Part shown: piece by piece, positions 6,675 through 14,451 of the stretch
Position numbering within the stretch: position 1 is the first letter of the stretch
Layout: each line of letters opens with the position of its first letter
NCBI GenBank assembly: GCA_035653595.1
Contig: DASRBO010000073.1
Coordinates: forward strand, 1 to 16,773
DNA from: DASRBO01 sp035653595
GTDB lineage: Bacteria > Actinomycetota > Acidimicrobiia > Acidimicrobiales > JAJPHE01
Length of the DNA: 16,773 nt
Direction: 5' to 3'
Translations under genes and position numbers: made by a program
The notes under the pieces: generated by a model
Told to the model about the DNA's origin: nothing
The model's database searches: none
The model's input: only the letters and a program-made list of their open reading frames with translations

Positions 6675-6750
6675 GCACCCCCGTGTGGCCCCTCGGCCCA
6701 TGACCACGGCTCGGTGAGTCCGCGCCGGCGGCTGCGGGTATCAGCGCACC

Positions 6751-7413
6751 ATGGGCCGGACCCGTGGCGCCGTTCTCTTCGATGTCGACGGCACCTTGGT
6801 CGACTCCACCTACCTGCACACCCTGGCGTGGTGGCGGGGGCTCACCGACGCCGGCCACCGGCTGGCCATGGCCGACGTCCACCGCCTCATAGGGATGGGC
6901 TCGAGCGAGCTGCTCACCGAGCTGATCGGCCACGACGACCCCGGCCTGTCGGACGCCCACAGCCGCCACTACCAGCGTCTCAAGGGCGAGCTACAGGCCC
7001 TGCCCGGCGCCCGCGAGCTGGTCGCCGAGGTGGCCCGTCGCCGGGGGACGGTCGTGCTGGCCACCTCGGCCAAGCAGCACGACCTCGACGACCTTCTGCG
7101 GGTGCTCGACCTCGGCGACCTGCTCGACCATGTCGTGCACTCGGCCGACGTGGAGCACGCCAAGCCCGAGGGCGACATCTTCGCCCGGGCCCTGGAGGCG
7201 GCCGGCTGTGACGCGTCGCAGGCGATGGTGGTCGGGGACTCCCCGTGGGACGTGATCGCCGCCGCCAAGGTCGGGATCGACACCGTCGCCGTGCAGACCG
7301 GTGGGCACGGGGCCGCTGACCTCCTCGGCAGCGGGGCGCTGGCGGTGTTCCGCGACCCCGTGCACCTCCTCGACAACTTCGCCGACAGCCCTCTGGGCGC
7401 CCGCCTCGCCTAG
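6751..7413 (+). CDS. HAD-superfamily phosphatase
   Basis: This 220-residue protein is a complete HAD-like hydrolase, a soluble Mg-dependent phosphatase that works through an aspartyl-phosphate intermediate. All motifs are present: FDVDGTLVDS (10-19, nucleophile Asp11 and acid Asp13), Thr105/Ser106 in VLATSAKQH (motif II), Lys138 in HAKPEGDIF (motif III) and VVGDSPWDV with Asp163 and Asp167 (motif IV). The helical insertion between motifs I and II is a C1 cap, typical of beta-phosphoglucomutase- or phosphoglycolate-phosphatase-like enzymes; the substrate cannot be specified. ATG 6751 places motif I ten residues in, as usual. Its TAG stop shares CTAG with the stop of the opposing GNAT gene. Confidence 0.88.
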   Translation: MGRTRGAVLFDVDGTLVDSTYLHTLAWWRGLTDAGHRLAMADVHRLIGMGSSELLTELIGHDDPGLSDAHSRHYQRLKGELQALPGARELVAEVARRRGTVVLATSAKQHDLDDLLRVLDLGDLLDHVVHSADVEHAKPEGDIFARALEAAGCDASQAMVVGDSPWDVIAAAKVGIDTVAVQTGGHGAADLLGSGALAVFRDPVHLLDNFADSPLGARLA

Positions 7414-7865
7414 GTCGGCCGCCAGAGATATCGCACGTCGGGGGACTTCTCCTCGTTGCCTGTCCCGTCGGTCTCCTCCACCGCCACGAACCCGTGCCGC
7501 TCGTAGAAGCGGCGGGCTCCGAGGTTGGAGGCGAAAGCCCACAGCTGCAGGCCGGCCGGTCGCTCCGATCTGGCCACCTCAAGCAGGCGGGTCCCGACAC
7601 CGCGGCCGGTGTGGCTCGGAGCGACGTAGAGCTGGTCGAGCCAGTCCCCGTCAAGGACCATGACGCCGACGATGCCGTCAACATCGTCGTGGGCGACCCA
7701 CAGCTGGCGGCGGGAGAAGACCTCCTCGGCGAACCACCGCCGCACGTCGTCGTCGTCGTCGTGGACCAGCGGCGGCACCGCCGGCACCGACGCCCGCCGC
7801 GATCTGAGGTACACCTGGGCGGCGCCGGCCACATCCTCCGGAGCGGCTCGCCTTATCCCGATCAC
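7410..7865 (-). CDS. GNAT-family N-acetyltransferase
   Basis: The 151-residue product is a GNAT fold enzyme that transfers an acetyl group from acetyl-CoA to an amine. Motif A, QLYVAPSHTGRGVGTRLL (78-95), contains the pyrophosphate-binding R/Q-x-x-G-x-G signature, and NLGARRFYERHGFVAVEE (114-131) is motif B with the usual tyrosine. The N-terminus MIGIRRAAPEDVAGAAQVY is standard. The start is GTG 7865. It lies 25 bp downstream of the first binding-protein gene on the same strand, so co-transcription is possible, though the family gives no clear functional link. The acceptor substrate is unknown. It ends tail-to-tail with the HAD gene, sharing a CTAG. Confidence 0.87.
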   Translation of the reverse strand: MIGIRRAAPEDVAGAAQVYLRSRRASVPAVPPLVHDDDDDVRRWFAEEVFSRRQLWVAHDDVDGIVGVMVLDGDWLDQLYVAPSHTGRGVGTRLLEVARSERPAGLQLWAFASNLGARRFYERHGFVAVEETDGTGNEEKSPDVRYLWRPT

Positions 7866-7890
7866 GCCGCTGTCTACCGCGTAGCCGTCC

Positions 7891-9609
7891 TCACCAGCTT
7901 CCGGAGTATCCCCCTGCCGGCACGGTGCTGCCCTGGGAGAAGTAAGGCCGCTCGCCGGGGGGGAGCTGACCCAGGCGGTACCGCGCCCCGCCGTCGAGGT
8001 ACTCGTAGGCGCCGGTGGGATCGCCCGTCACCGGGTTGGTGGCGCCCGGGTTCCACCAGATCTCGGCGGCGTTCTTGATGTAGGTCGGGTCGTCCGGTCC
8101 GAAGCCGCCGCCGGCGGGCCAGGCGGGGCGGCTGTAGAACTTGTACCCGTTGCGGATGAGGCCCCGCTCGAGGGTGGCGGGCGTCAGGTCCGGTCCGGCG
8201 GCCTGGATGCCGGCAGCCATCTGCACCAGCGACTCGAAGTGGTACGTGCACAGGGTCTGGTTCGGGGAGAAGCCGGGATCGACCTCCTGGATCACCTGGT
8301 AGCAGGCCCAGTCCGCCGGCGGGATCTCCATCTCGTCGTTGGTGAGGCCGAAGGCGTGCGACCACTCCGCTTGATTCATGAGGGCGGCGAGCTGGTTCCG
8401 GTCGATCCCGCTGGCTCCGTCCATGTACCACTCGGGGACGTAACCCGACGAGTTCGCCTGGTCGGTGACCTCGATGCCGGCGACGTAGTCCATCTCGTCG
8501 ATGACGGTTGTCACGCCGTTGGCCTGGAACTTCACCACCGCGTCGGCCAGGGCCTGACTGCCGTTGGGATCGTTCTGGTTGATGTCATAGCCCACACTGA
8601 CGGCCGGAACGAGCCCGCAGGTCGACTTCAGGTCGGCGAGGATGTCATTGCCGTCGACCGGGAACTGGGCCCCCTCCGAGTAGATGAGCCCGAACTTGCG
8701 CACCTTGCCCTGGATGCCCGCGCCCGCCCACTCCGCCCGGCGGCCGACCAGGTTCGAACAGACGCTCTCGGCCAGGAACTGGTCCTGGAGCGTCTCGTTC
8801 ATCCACCAGGAGTAGAGGTACGGCTGATCCTGCTGGTACACGGGCAGCGGGTACACCGCCACCCGGCAGAAGTTCGGCATGGCGTCATGGACCGCCTCGG
8901 GGCAGAACGGCGGGGTGTAGCCCACGGCCCCGAAGACCTGATAGTCCTTCGCCGCCGCCACCTCCGCCTTGGTGTCCCCATTCGCCCCGGACCCTTGGGT
9001 GTCGGCGATCAGCTGAAGCGAACGGCCCCAGAACTGGAAGGTGTGGTTCAGGAAGATCTGCATGTCGGTGAAGAACCGCTCGGCCGAGTTCTCCGCCGCC
9101 GTCGGTTGGTCGGCGACCGGGCCGTTGGAGGAGAAGGTCGCCCCGGTGTCGTCGGCGACGGCGATCTTGACGGTGGTCGCTGACACGCCGTGATAGGTCG
9201 AGCCGGGGTTGCGCCCGGTATAGGCAGGGGCGCACGGAGGCGCGTAGGGCGAGTTGAACTGCAACGGCGGATCGCCCACGCCGAAGGGGCAGAAGGAAGG
9301 GGGCCCGGAGGTGGGCGACGAGGCGGTCGCCGGTGGGGGGCCCTGGCTCTGAGCCGAGGCCGGTCCGGTACCGGCGCCGGCGCCGTTGGTGCCCGAGTTG
9401 GCCTCACTCAGGGCGGCGATGATCGACTGCTGGTTCTGGTGCGGCGCGTTGGGGGACAGCTCGGAGCTCTGGTTCGACTGCTGGGCCGGCGGCCTCAGGG
9501 CCGACGGCAGGATGAGGGCAACCACGGCGATGGCCAGCGCGAAGTACGCCAGGGGCAGGTACCGCTCAGGTCCCCGGCGGGTGCCACCCCGCGACGTCGA
9601 CCCGACCAC
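7891..9609 (-). CDS. Membrane-tethered periplasmic-binding-like protein, copy 1
   Basis: This 572-residue protein has a basic N-terminus (STSRGGTRRGPERY), one transmembrane segment (about 17-37, YLPLAYFALAIAVVALILP) and a Gln/Asn/Pro/Ala-rich linker to about residue 100. The rest resembles a type I periplasmic binding protein of the branched-chain amino acid receptor class (GVSATTVKIAV, AAAKDYQVFGAVGY, RKFGLIYSEG, GVTTVIDEMDY, GYVPEWYMDGAS). There is no lipobox cysteine, so it looks anchored by an uncleaved helix. Eight cysteines are all conserved in copy 2 (14452-16182), suggesting disulfides. No permease or ATPase gene is nearby. GTG 9609 is the start; a 15-bp box shared with copy 2 lies 33 bases upstream. 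The ligand is unknown, and a sensory or scavenging role is possible. Confidence 0.8.
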   Translation of the reverse strand: MVGSTSRGGTRRGPERYLPLAYFALAIAVVALILPSALRPPAQQSNQSSELSPNAPHQNQQSIIAALSEANSGTNGAGAGTGPASAQSQGPPPATASSPTSGPPSFCPFGVGDPPLQFNSPYAPPCAPAYTGRNPGSTYHGVSATTVKIAVADDTGATFSSNGPVADQPTAAENSAERFFTDMQIFLNHTFQFWGRSLQLIADTQGSGANGDTKAEVAAAKDYQVFGAVGYTPPFCPEAVHDAMPNFCRVAVYPLPVYQQDQPYLYSWWMNETLQDQFLAESVCSNLVGRRAEWAGAGIQGKVRKFGLIYSEGAQFPVDGNDILADLKSTCGLVPAVSVGYDINQNDPNGSQALADAVVKFQANGVTTVIDEMDYVAGIEVTDQANSSGYVPEWYMDGASGIDRNQLAALMNQAEWSHAFGLTNDEMEIPPADWACYQVIQEVDPGFSPNQTLCTYHFESLVQMAAGIQAAGPDLTPATLERGLIRNGYKFYSRPAWPAGGGFGPDDPTYIKNAAEIWWNPGATNPVTGDPTGAYEYLDGGARYRLGQLPPGERPYFSQGSTVPAGGYSGSW

Positions 9610-9642
9610 CGGGCAACTGTGTCCGACCTCGTCCCCGGGCGG

Positions 9643-9657
9643 TACGGGGATTCCTCC
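9643..9657 (-). promoter_or_regulatory. Shared 15-bp upstream box, copy 1
   Basis: On the minus strand this reads GGAGGAATCCCCGTA, ending 33 bases before the GTG of binding-protein copy 1. It differs at one position from the box before copy 2 (14413-14427) and at three positions from the box before the right-edge hydrolase (16219-16233). The fixed distance to the start codon suggests a promoter element or activator site. I cannot pair it confidently with a -10 sequence. Confidence 0.55.
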
Positions 9658-9662
9658 GCAGT

Positions 9663-9689
9663 TAGTCCCCAGCTCCTAGTCCCAGCTCC
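9663..9689 (-). repeat. Tandem 13/14-bp direct repeat upstream of box 1
   Basis: On the plus strand TAGTCCCCAGCTCC (9663-9676) is followed immediately by TAGTCCCAGCTCC (9677-9689), identical except for one missing C. In the direction of binding-protein copy 1 this gives two GGAGCTGGG(G)ACTA units five bases upstream of the shared box. That position and the direct-repeat form would suit binding by an activator such as the LAL/MalT-like regulator encoded nearby. No binding evidence exists here. Confidence 0.6.
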
Positions 9690-9762
9690 GGGCGACGGCC
9701 GCCCCTAAGTTGGCGGCTTCCCCCCTCATTCCGGGCAGGGCCCGCTCCTACCATCCGCGCCC

Positions 9763-11412
9763 ATGAACCTGGCACCCGAGGTGCGCTCAGCCGCCGGAAC
9801 GGACGTCCATCTCATCGACCGCCCCGGCCGACCGCTCCTGCTGACCATGCGCATGGCGGCGGTCGGCATGAACGTGTGGTCCAAGGTGTGGCCGTCCCTC
9901 GCCGACGAGTTCACCGTGGCCACCTTCAACCTTCCGGTGCCCGACACCTGGGAGTTCGACGATCCAGCGGCCATGTTCGACCGGCTCGCCGACCGCGTCG
10001 TCGAGGTGGCCGAAGCCCTCGGGCACCCGTCCTTTCACTACCTCGCCTCCACCAGCGGCACCCGGATAGGGCTCCACCTCCTGGCGCGCCATCAGGACCG
10101 GCTGGAGTCGTGCGTCCTGTACGACCCCGTGTACACCGCCGCCGAAAGGCGGTCCTTCGACCGTCTGGAGGACATCTGGGAGACGCTCCTCAGGCAGGGG
10201 GGCCTCGAGGCCTACACCTGGTGGTGGATGCTCTACAGCTTCACACCGCGGTATGCCGAGGAGCACTACGACGAGCTGGCCGCCATGGTGCAGCGCCGCC
10301 TCGAGGCCGATGCCGTGCGGGGGCTCGACGCCGACAAGGTCGTCCGCTGGAACAAGGTGCTGTCGGCGCCGACGGTCGGAGATTCCGACCTCCAGCGGGT
10401 CCGGGTGCCCACTCTGGTGGTCGGGACCTCGGCGAGCGCCCACCTGGGCCGACACCTCACCGCCAAGCTGCCGACAGCCCAGTTCACCGCCGTCCCCCTG
10501 GGCGGATTCGGAATGTACGAGGACCCTGACACCTTCCTGGCGGCTGTCCGTCCGTTCCTGACCGCTGCCCGGACGACGGCGCCCGAGCCCGGACCCGAGC
10601 GGCCCGGGCGGGTGGTGGGCCGATCGGGCCACGCCACCGCCCTCACCGAAGGGCGGCCCACGACGGGGGTGGTCATGCTTCATGGATGGCTCATGTCGCC
10701 TGCCATGTGGGACGCCCAGACGGCCGCCATGGCCCAGGCGGGGGTCCGGGCCGTCGCCCTCGCCCAGCCCGGCCACGCCGGATCGGCGGCCCCGCCGTCC
10801 GATCTCGACATGGCGCTCTGGGCCGAGCTATCCCACGAGGCGCTCGAGGAGCTCGGACTGGATCGCTTCGTGCTCATCGGCCACTCCATGGGCGGGATGC
10901 TGGCCCTGGCCATGGCGGCGGCCCGCCCGGAGAGGATCGCCGGCCTGGGCCTGGTCGGCACCACCGACGAGGCCTGGCCCCAGTTGCGCCGCGACGAGTT
11001 CCTCCAGCTGGCGTCGGCGGTGTCGGCGGGCTGGGGGACGGAGCTGGCTCCCCAGGTCGCCTCGGTCCTCCTGGGCGAGCGGTTCCTCCGGAGCCAGCCG
11101 GCGTGGCTCGGGCGGTGGACCACCGAGGTCGCCCGCTACGACCTGGCCGGCATGATGCCGCTGGCGAGGGCCGTCGCCGGCCGCCCCGACCAGACCGACG
11201 TGCTCGGCCGGCTGGAGGTCCCGGTGCTGATCGTCCACGGCGACGACGACCGGGCGGTCGATGTCGAGCACGGCCGCCGCATGGCGGGCCGGTCGGCCAA
11301 GGCCGAGCTGTGCGAGCTGCCCCAGGTCGGGCACTGCCCGCCGCTCGAGGCGCCGGAGACCGTCAACCGTGCCCTGGTGCCCTTCGCCCTCGAGATGCTC
11401 GGCTCGGCGTGA
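9763..11412 (+). CDS. Double alpha/beta-hydrolase protein, first domain inactive
   Basis: The 549-residue protein holds two alpha/beta-hydrolase domains joined by a Pro/Gly-rich linker (about 268-300). The second domain (about 301-549) is intact: oxyanion-hole region VVMLHGWLMSP, nucleophile elbow GHSMGG with Ser375, acid Asp496 in HGDDDRAV and His524 in VGHCPP. In the first domain (about 14-267) the elbow aligns as LASTSGTRIG with Thr97 for Ser, the acid position is Ala224 in VVGTSASA, and the histidine position is Phe249 in LGGFGMY, so the triad appears lost. It may act as a regulatory or binding module. No signal peptide is seen, so it is probably cytoplasmic. ATG 9763 is divergent from binding-protein copy 1 (153-bp gap). 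The stop is 3 bp from the LAL gene stop. Confidence 0.85.
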   Translation: MNLAPEVRSAAGTDVHLIDRPGRPLLLTMRMAAVGMNVWSKVWPSLADEFTVATFNLPVPDTWEFDDPAAMFDRLADRVVEVAEALGHPSFHYLASTSGTRIGLHLLARHQDRLESCVLYDPVYTAAERRSFDRLEDIWETLLRQGGLEAYTWWWMLYSFTPRYAEEHYDELAAMVQRRLEADAVRGLDADKVVRWNKVLSAPTVGDSDLQRVRVPTLVVGTSASAHLGRHLTAKLPTAQFTAVPLGGFGMYEDPDTFLAAVRPFLTAARTTAPEPGPERPGRVVGRSGHATALTEGRPTTGVVMLHGWLMSPAMWDAQTAAMAQAGVRAVALAQPGHAGSAAPPSDLDMALWAELSHEALEELGLDRFVLIGHSMGGMLALAMAAARPERIAGLGLVGTTDEAWPQLRRDEFLQLASAVSAGWGTELAPQVASVLLGERFLRSQPAWLGRWTTEVARYDLAGMMPLARAVAGRPDQTDVLGRLEVPVLIVHGDDDRAVDVEHGRRMAGRSAKAELCELPQVGHCPPLEAPETVNRALVPFALEMLGSA

Positions 11413-11415
11413 GCC

Positions 11416-14385
11416 TCACGCCTGGTCGAGGACGATCCGGCCGCTGACCAGGGCGGCTACCAGCTCGGCCCGCGACCGGCACCCGCTGTTGCGGTAGATG
11501 ATGGACAGGTAGTTCTCGACGGTTCGAACGCTGACCGCCAGGGTGGTGGCGATCTCGCGGTTGGACAGGCCGTCGGCGACCAGGCGGGCGATGCGCTCCT
11601 GCAGGGGAGAAAGGCCGGCGTCGGTCGAGCGCCGGCGTGACCGGCGGGGAACCGGCTCTCCCAGGCGCCGAAGGCCCATTCCCGCCCGCCGCCGCCACGG
11701 ATCGGCCCCCATGGACTCGAACACCCGGTAGGCCCCGACCAGCCGCCCGGCCTCCGGCGCCACCAGCCCGAGGTGCAGGTCGGAGAGAGCCACGTGGAAG
11801 GCCATGCCCAGGGCGTCGAAGGCCTGGCGCGCCGCCTCGCCGGCGCCGAGGTCCCCTTCCACCTCCAGCCTGGTCTGGTTGGCGGCGGCCCCGGCCAACG
11901 GAGAGTCCAGCTCGCCCGCCAACGCCTCGAGGCTCTGTAGGTGCGCCTGCGCCAGCCCGCGCTGGCCGGACTCGCCGGCGGCGGCGGCCGCCTCCCACAG
12001 CAGGAAGGGCAGGCCCAGGCGGATGCCGCGCTCGGCTTGCTGGTCCAGGGTCCGCTCCAGGCGCTCGAGAGCCATGTCCGGCTGGCCGGTCAACCGCAGC
12101 AGCCGGGCCTCCGCCCATGAGTACAGGTGGGAATGGGCCACCTGGGGGGCCTGGCCGGATGAGATGCGCTCCAACCACCTCCTGGCCTCGGCGACCTCGG
12201 CCCGGTCGGCGGCCACCAGGATCAGCACCGGGCTGATCCAGGTCGAGGCGAGCCCCATTCCGCTCCCCTCGGCGCCCTCCATAGCCGCCCCGGCCCTGGC
12301 AACGGCCTCCTCCCAGTCCCCGGCCAGCCAGCTGACCGTCGCCGCCGCCAGCTCGACGGCGGGGCGGTAGGCGTCGGCCCCGAAGCTCTCGCGGGCCCGG
12401 CGGGCCTGGCCGACCAGATCGGCGGCCTCGGTCCCCAGGCCGAGCCAGGCCTGCTGGTTGGCGGCCGCCGCCAACAGCCAAACCTGGCTGGGCCGGGGCG
12501 TCACGGCCCCCTCCCGCCGGGCGGAGTCGAGGAGCGAGCGGTGCCGCCGGAGGTCCCCCCGCAGGGCCGCCACCTGAGCGAGAGCGCCAAGGGCGTAGCT
12601 CCGCACGGTGCTGTCCCCGGCCCGCTCCAGGGCCACCTGGCCGACCTCCTCGGCCTCGTCGAGCCGGCCCATCTGCATCAGCACAGCGCAGCGGTGGGCC
12701 AGCAGGCGGGGGTGGCCAGTCCGGCCGCCACCGAGCTCGGCGTCGATCACCTCGAGGGCCGGTGCCTGCTCCCCGGCCACGGAAAGCGAGAAGGCAACGG
12801 TCGACGCGCACAGCGCCCGCACGTCCCCCGGTGGGAGGCCGGTCAGGGCGCGGCGCCCGACGGCTATCGCCTCGTTGAGCTCGCCGGAGAGGAGCAGCGC
12901 CCGGGACTGCTGAGCCAGGATGGGTGCCCGGATGGCCTCGTCGCCGGCCACCTCGGCGGCCCGGTGGTACCACTCCGCCGCCACCGCCGGTGTCCGTTCG
13001 ATCAGCTCGTCGCCCGCTGCGACCAGCACCTCGACCGCCGCCGAGTCGCCGCGGACGGCGGAGGCCCCGACATGGGCGGCGACCTCGAGGGGGCTGACCC
13101 GCAGGCCTTCCTTTTCCAGCCGACCGAGGGCGTCGGCCATCGCTCGGTGCAGCTGGCGGCGGGTGGCAGAACCTGTCCCCTCGTAGATCAGCTCCCGCAC
13201 GATGGGATGGCCGAACTCGACGTCGCCGCCCCCGACCTCCCCGAGGATCCCCGCCCCCACGAGCGAGTCGAGGGCGCCGGCAGCCTCCTCGACGGAGAGC
13301 GCCGACGCCGCCACCAGCGCCCGCCACGCCGGCTGGTCCAGAGCCACCCGACCGCAGGCGGCCACCAGCTGGGCCACCCTCGTCGCCGCTGGCCCGAGAG
13401 CTTCGAGGCGACCGCTGACCATTGCCTTCACCGTGTCGGGCGCGCTCAACCGGCTGGGTGGTCCTGGGGCCAGGCTGAGCACACCCCCTCTCTCGACCAC
13501 CGACCCGGTGGCGGCGAGGCTGCGGGCCAGCTCGACGACGAAGAAGGGGTTTCCCCCGGCCTGGTCAGAGACGTGCCTGGCCAGCGCGGCATCGGCGGCC
13601 CCGCCGAGGACCTGTGACGCCAGGCTCTGGGTGTCCTCCACCCCGAGGGGCCCCAGCCTGAGGGTCGTCGCCTCCTCGGCGGACAGGCGCTGGAAGAAGC
13701 CGGCCCGGACCCGATCCAGCTCCGGCGGCCGGTCACGGTGGGCCAGGGCCAGCAGGCACCGGCTGTCCCGCGACCGGGCGATCAGCACGTGGAAGAGCTC
13801 GAGAGTGGCCCGGTCCGCCCAGTGGGCGTCGTCGAGCACGACCAGCACCGGTCGATCGCGGGCCGACCGGCGCAGCGCCTCGGCCAGGGCGACGTGGGCC
13901 CGGGCCCGCTGAACCGGGTCGAGGTCGCTGCCCCGCTCTGGACCGAGCAGGCGATCCACCAGGTTCTTGTCGGCTCCGGCGAGCAGCCGCCAGAACCCCT
14001 CCCCCAGGTCGACCCCGGCCTGGCCGAACATCTCGAGACACCCGTAGGGGACGGGTTGCTCGAAGCGCCGGCCCCGACCGGCCAGCACCCGGAAGCGCCG
14101 GTCCGATGCCATGGCGACCAGCTCGGAGACCAGTCGGGTCTTGCCTGTGCCGGGCTCCCCCCCTATGAGCAGGGCCCGGGCATGGCCTGCGCGGCCCGAC
14201 TCGACTGCTTCCTGGACCACCTCCAGCTCACGAGCCCTCCCGACGAGCGGTGGCTGGCCCGCGTCGCCGCCCCGGCCTGAGGTACCCACCTCGGGCAGGG
14301 TAGGCGAGCCGGCGAGAGGTCCTGGGGGCCGTCGCGGGTCGGCCGCCGCCCCCTCTGGACCGAAGCGATGGGTCTCGTCGACCAA
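11416..14385 (-). CDS. LAL-type LuxR transcriptional regulator (AAA ATPase + HTH)
   Basis: The 989-residue product is a large ATP-binding LuxR-family (LAL, MalT-like) regulator. An N-terminal AAA ATPase begins at PPLVGRARELEVVQ (45-58) with Walker A GGEPGTGKT (75-83) and Walker B VLVVLDDAHWAD (180-191). A long helical, TPR-like middle region follows (about 400-900), and a C-terminal LuxR helix-turn-helix covers 925-978 (LSPLQERIARLVADGLSNRE then IATTLAVSVRTVENYLSIIY). Such proteins usually activate transcription after binding ATP and an inducer, often through direct-repeat sites. The TTG start at 14385 lies within a direct repeat; GTG codons downstream are alternatives. It lies between the two binding-protein genes and is the obvious candidate regulator of both. 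The inducer is unknown. Confidence 0.9.
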   Translation of the reverse strand: MVDETHRFGPEGAAADPRRPPGPLAGSPTLPEVGTSGRGGDAGQPPLVGRARELEVVQEAVESGRAGHARALLIGGEPGTGKTRLVSELVAMASDRRFRVLAGRGRRFEQPVPYGCLEMFGQAGVDLGEGFWRLLAGADKNLVDRLLGPERGSDLDPVQRARAHVALAEALRRSARDRPVLVVLDDAHWADRATLELFHVLIARSRDSRCLLALAHRDRPPELDRVRAGFFQRLSAEEATTLRLGPLGVEDTQSLASQVLGGAADAALARHVSDQAGGNPFFVVELARSLAATGSVVERGGVLSLAPGPPSRLSAPDTVKAMVSGRLEALGPAATRVAQLVAACGRVALDQPAWRALVAASALSVEEAAGALDSLVGAGILGEVGGGDVEFGHPIVRELIYEGTGSATRRQLHRAMADALGRLEKEGLRVSPLEVAAHVGASAVRGDSAAVEVLVAAGDELIERTPAVAAEWYHRAAEVAGDEAIRAPILAQQSRALLLSGELNEAIAVGRRALTGLPPGDVRALCASTVAFSLSVAGEQAPALEVIDAELGGGRTGHPRLLAHRCAVLMQMGRLDEAEEVGQVALERAGDSTVRSYALGALAQVAALRGDLRRHRSLLDSARREGAVTPRPSQVWLLAAAANQQAWLGLGTEAADLVGQARRARESFGADAYRPAVELAAATVSWLAGDWEEAVARAGAAMEGAEGSGMGLASTWISPVLILVAADRAEVAEARRWLERISSGQAPQVAHSHLYSWAEARLLRLTGQPDMALERLERTLDQQAERGIRLGLPFLLWEAAAAAGESGQRGLAQAHLQSLEALAGELDSPLAGAAANQTRLEVEGDLGAGEAARQAFDALGMAFHVALSDLHLGLVAPEAGRLVGAYRVFESMGADPWRRRAGMGLRRLGEPVPRRSRRRSTDAGLSPLQERIARLVADGLSNREIATTLAVSVRTVENYLSIIYRNSGCRSRAELVAALVSGRIVLDQA

Positions 14386-14410
14386 AGAGATCGATCTCGT
14401 CGACCAAAGA
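14373..14410. repeat. Two 16-bp direct repeats over the LAL start region
   Basis: TCTCGTCGACCAAAGA occurs at 14373-14388 and 14395-14410, a 22-bp period, consistent with a short tandem duplication. One copy contains the proposed TTG start of the LAL gene; the other lies upstream, out of frame. The spacer creates the 12-bp palindrome GAGATCGATCTC (14387-14398). The second copy ends two bases before the shared box of binding-protein copy 2. An autoregulatory or activator site is possible. Confidence 0.6.
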
Positions 14411-14412
14411 AT

Positions 14413-14427
14413 GGAGGAAACCCCGTA
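14413..14427 (+). promoter_or_regulatory. Shared 15-bp upstream box, copy 2
   Basis: GGAGGAAACCCCGTA lies 24 bases before ATG 14452 or 36 bases before the in-frame GTG 14464 of binding-protein copy 2. One mismatch separates it from the box at 9643-9657. Since the other two boxes sit exactly 33 bases before their genes, the spacing mildly favours the GTG start. It also lies 28 bp from the divergent LAL gene and could affect that gene too. Confidence 0.55.
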
Positions 14428-14451
14428 AGCAGCGGTCGGTGACCTTCGTCC

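Noticed and set aside
9571..9609. A lipoprotein signal for the binding-like proteins
   Set aside because: No cysteine follows the hydrophobic helix in either copy, so a lipobox cannot be drawn.
9702..9709. CCCCTAAG as a fourth box before the double hydrolase
   Set aside because: Only a fragment matches and it lies 53 bases from the start, outside the 24-36 base range of the other three.
9787..10776. Open frame antisense to the double hydrolase
   Set aside because: No recognisable motif, and both halves of the plus-strand protein align with the alpha/beta-hydrolase fold.
11363..13327. Long second open frame overlapping the LAL gene on the same strand
   Set aside because: The composition is almost entirely Gly, Arg, Pro and Ala, while the overlapping 989-residue frame has Walker and LuxR motifs.
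13544..13557. A further match to the shared box (minus strand GGGGGAAACCCCTT)
   Set aside because: It lies inside the LAL coding region and encodes the conserved GGNPFF segment of the ATPase domain, so it is explained by protein sequence.
14373..14410. CRISPR-like repeats
   Set aside because: Only two units with a 6-base spacer and no Cas genes; better described as a short tandem duplication.
14411..14428. Five-codon open frame ATG-GAG-GAA-ACC-CCG-TAA before binding-protein copy 2
   Set aside because: It coincides with the shared box, and the copy 1 box has no equivalent start codon, so a leader peptide is unlikely.
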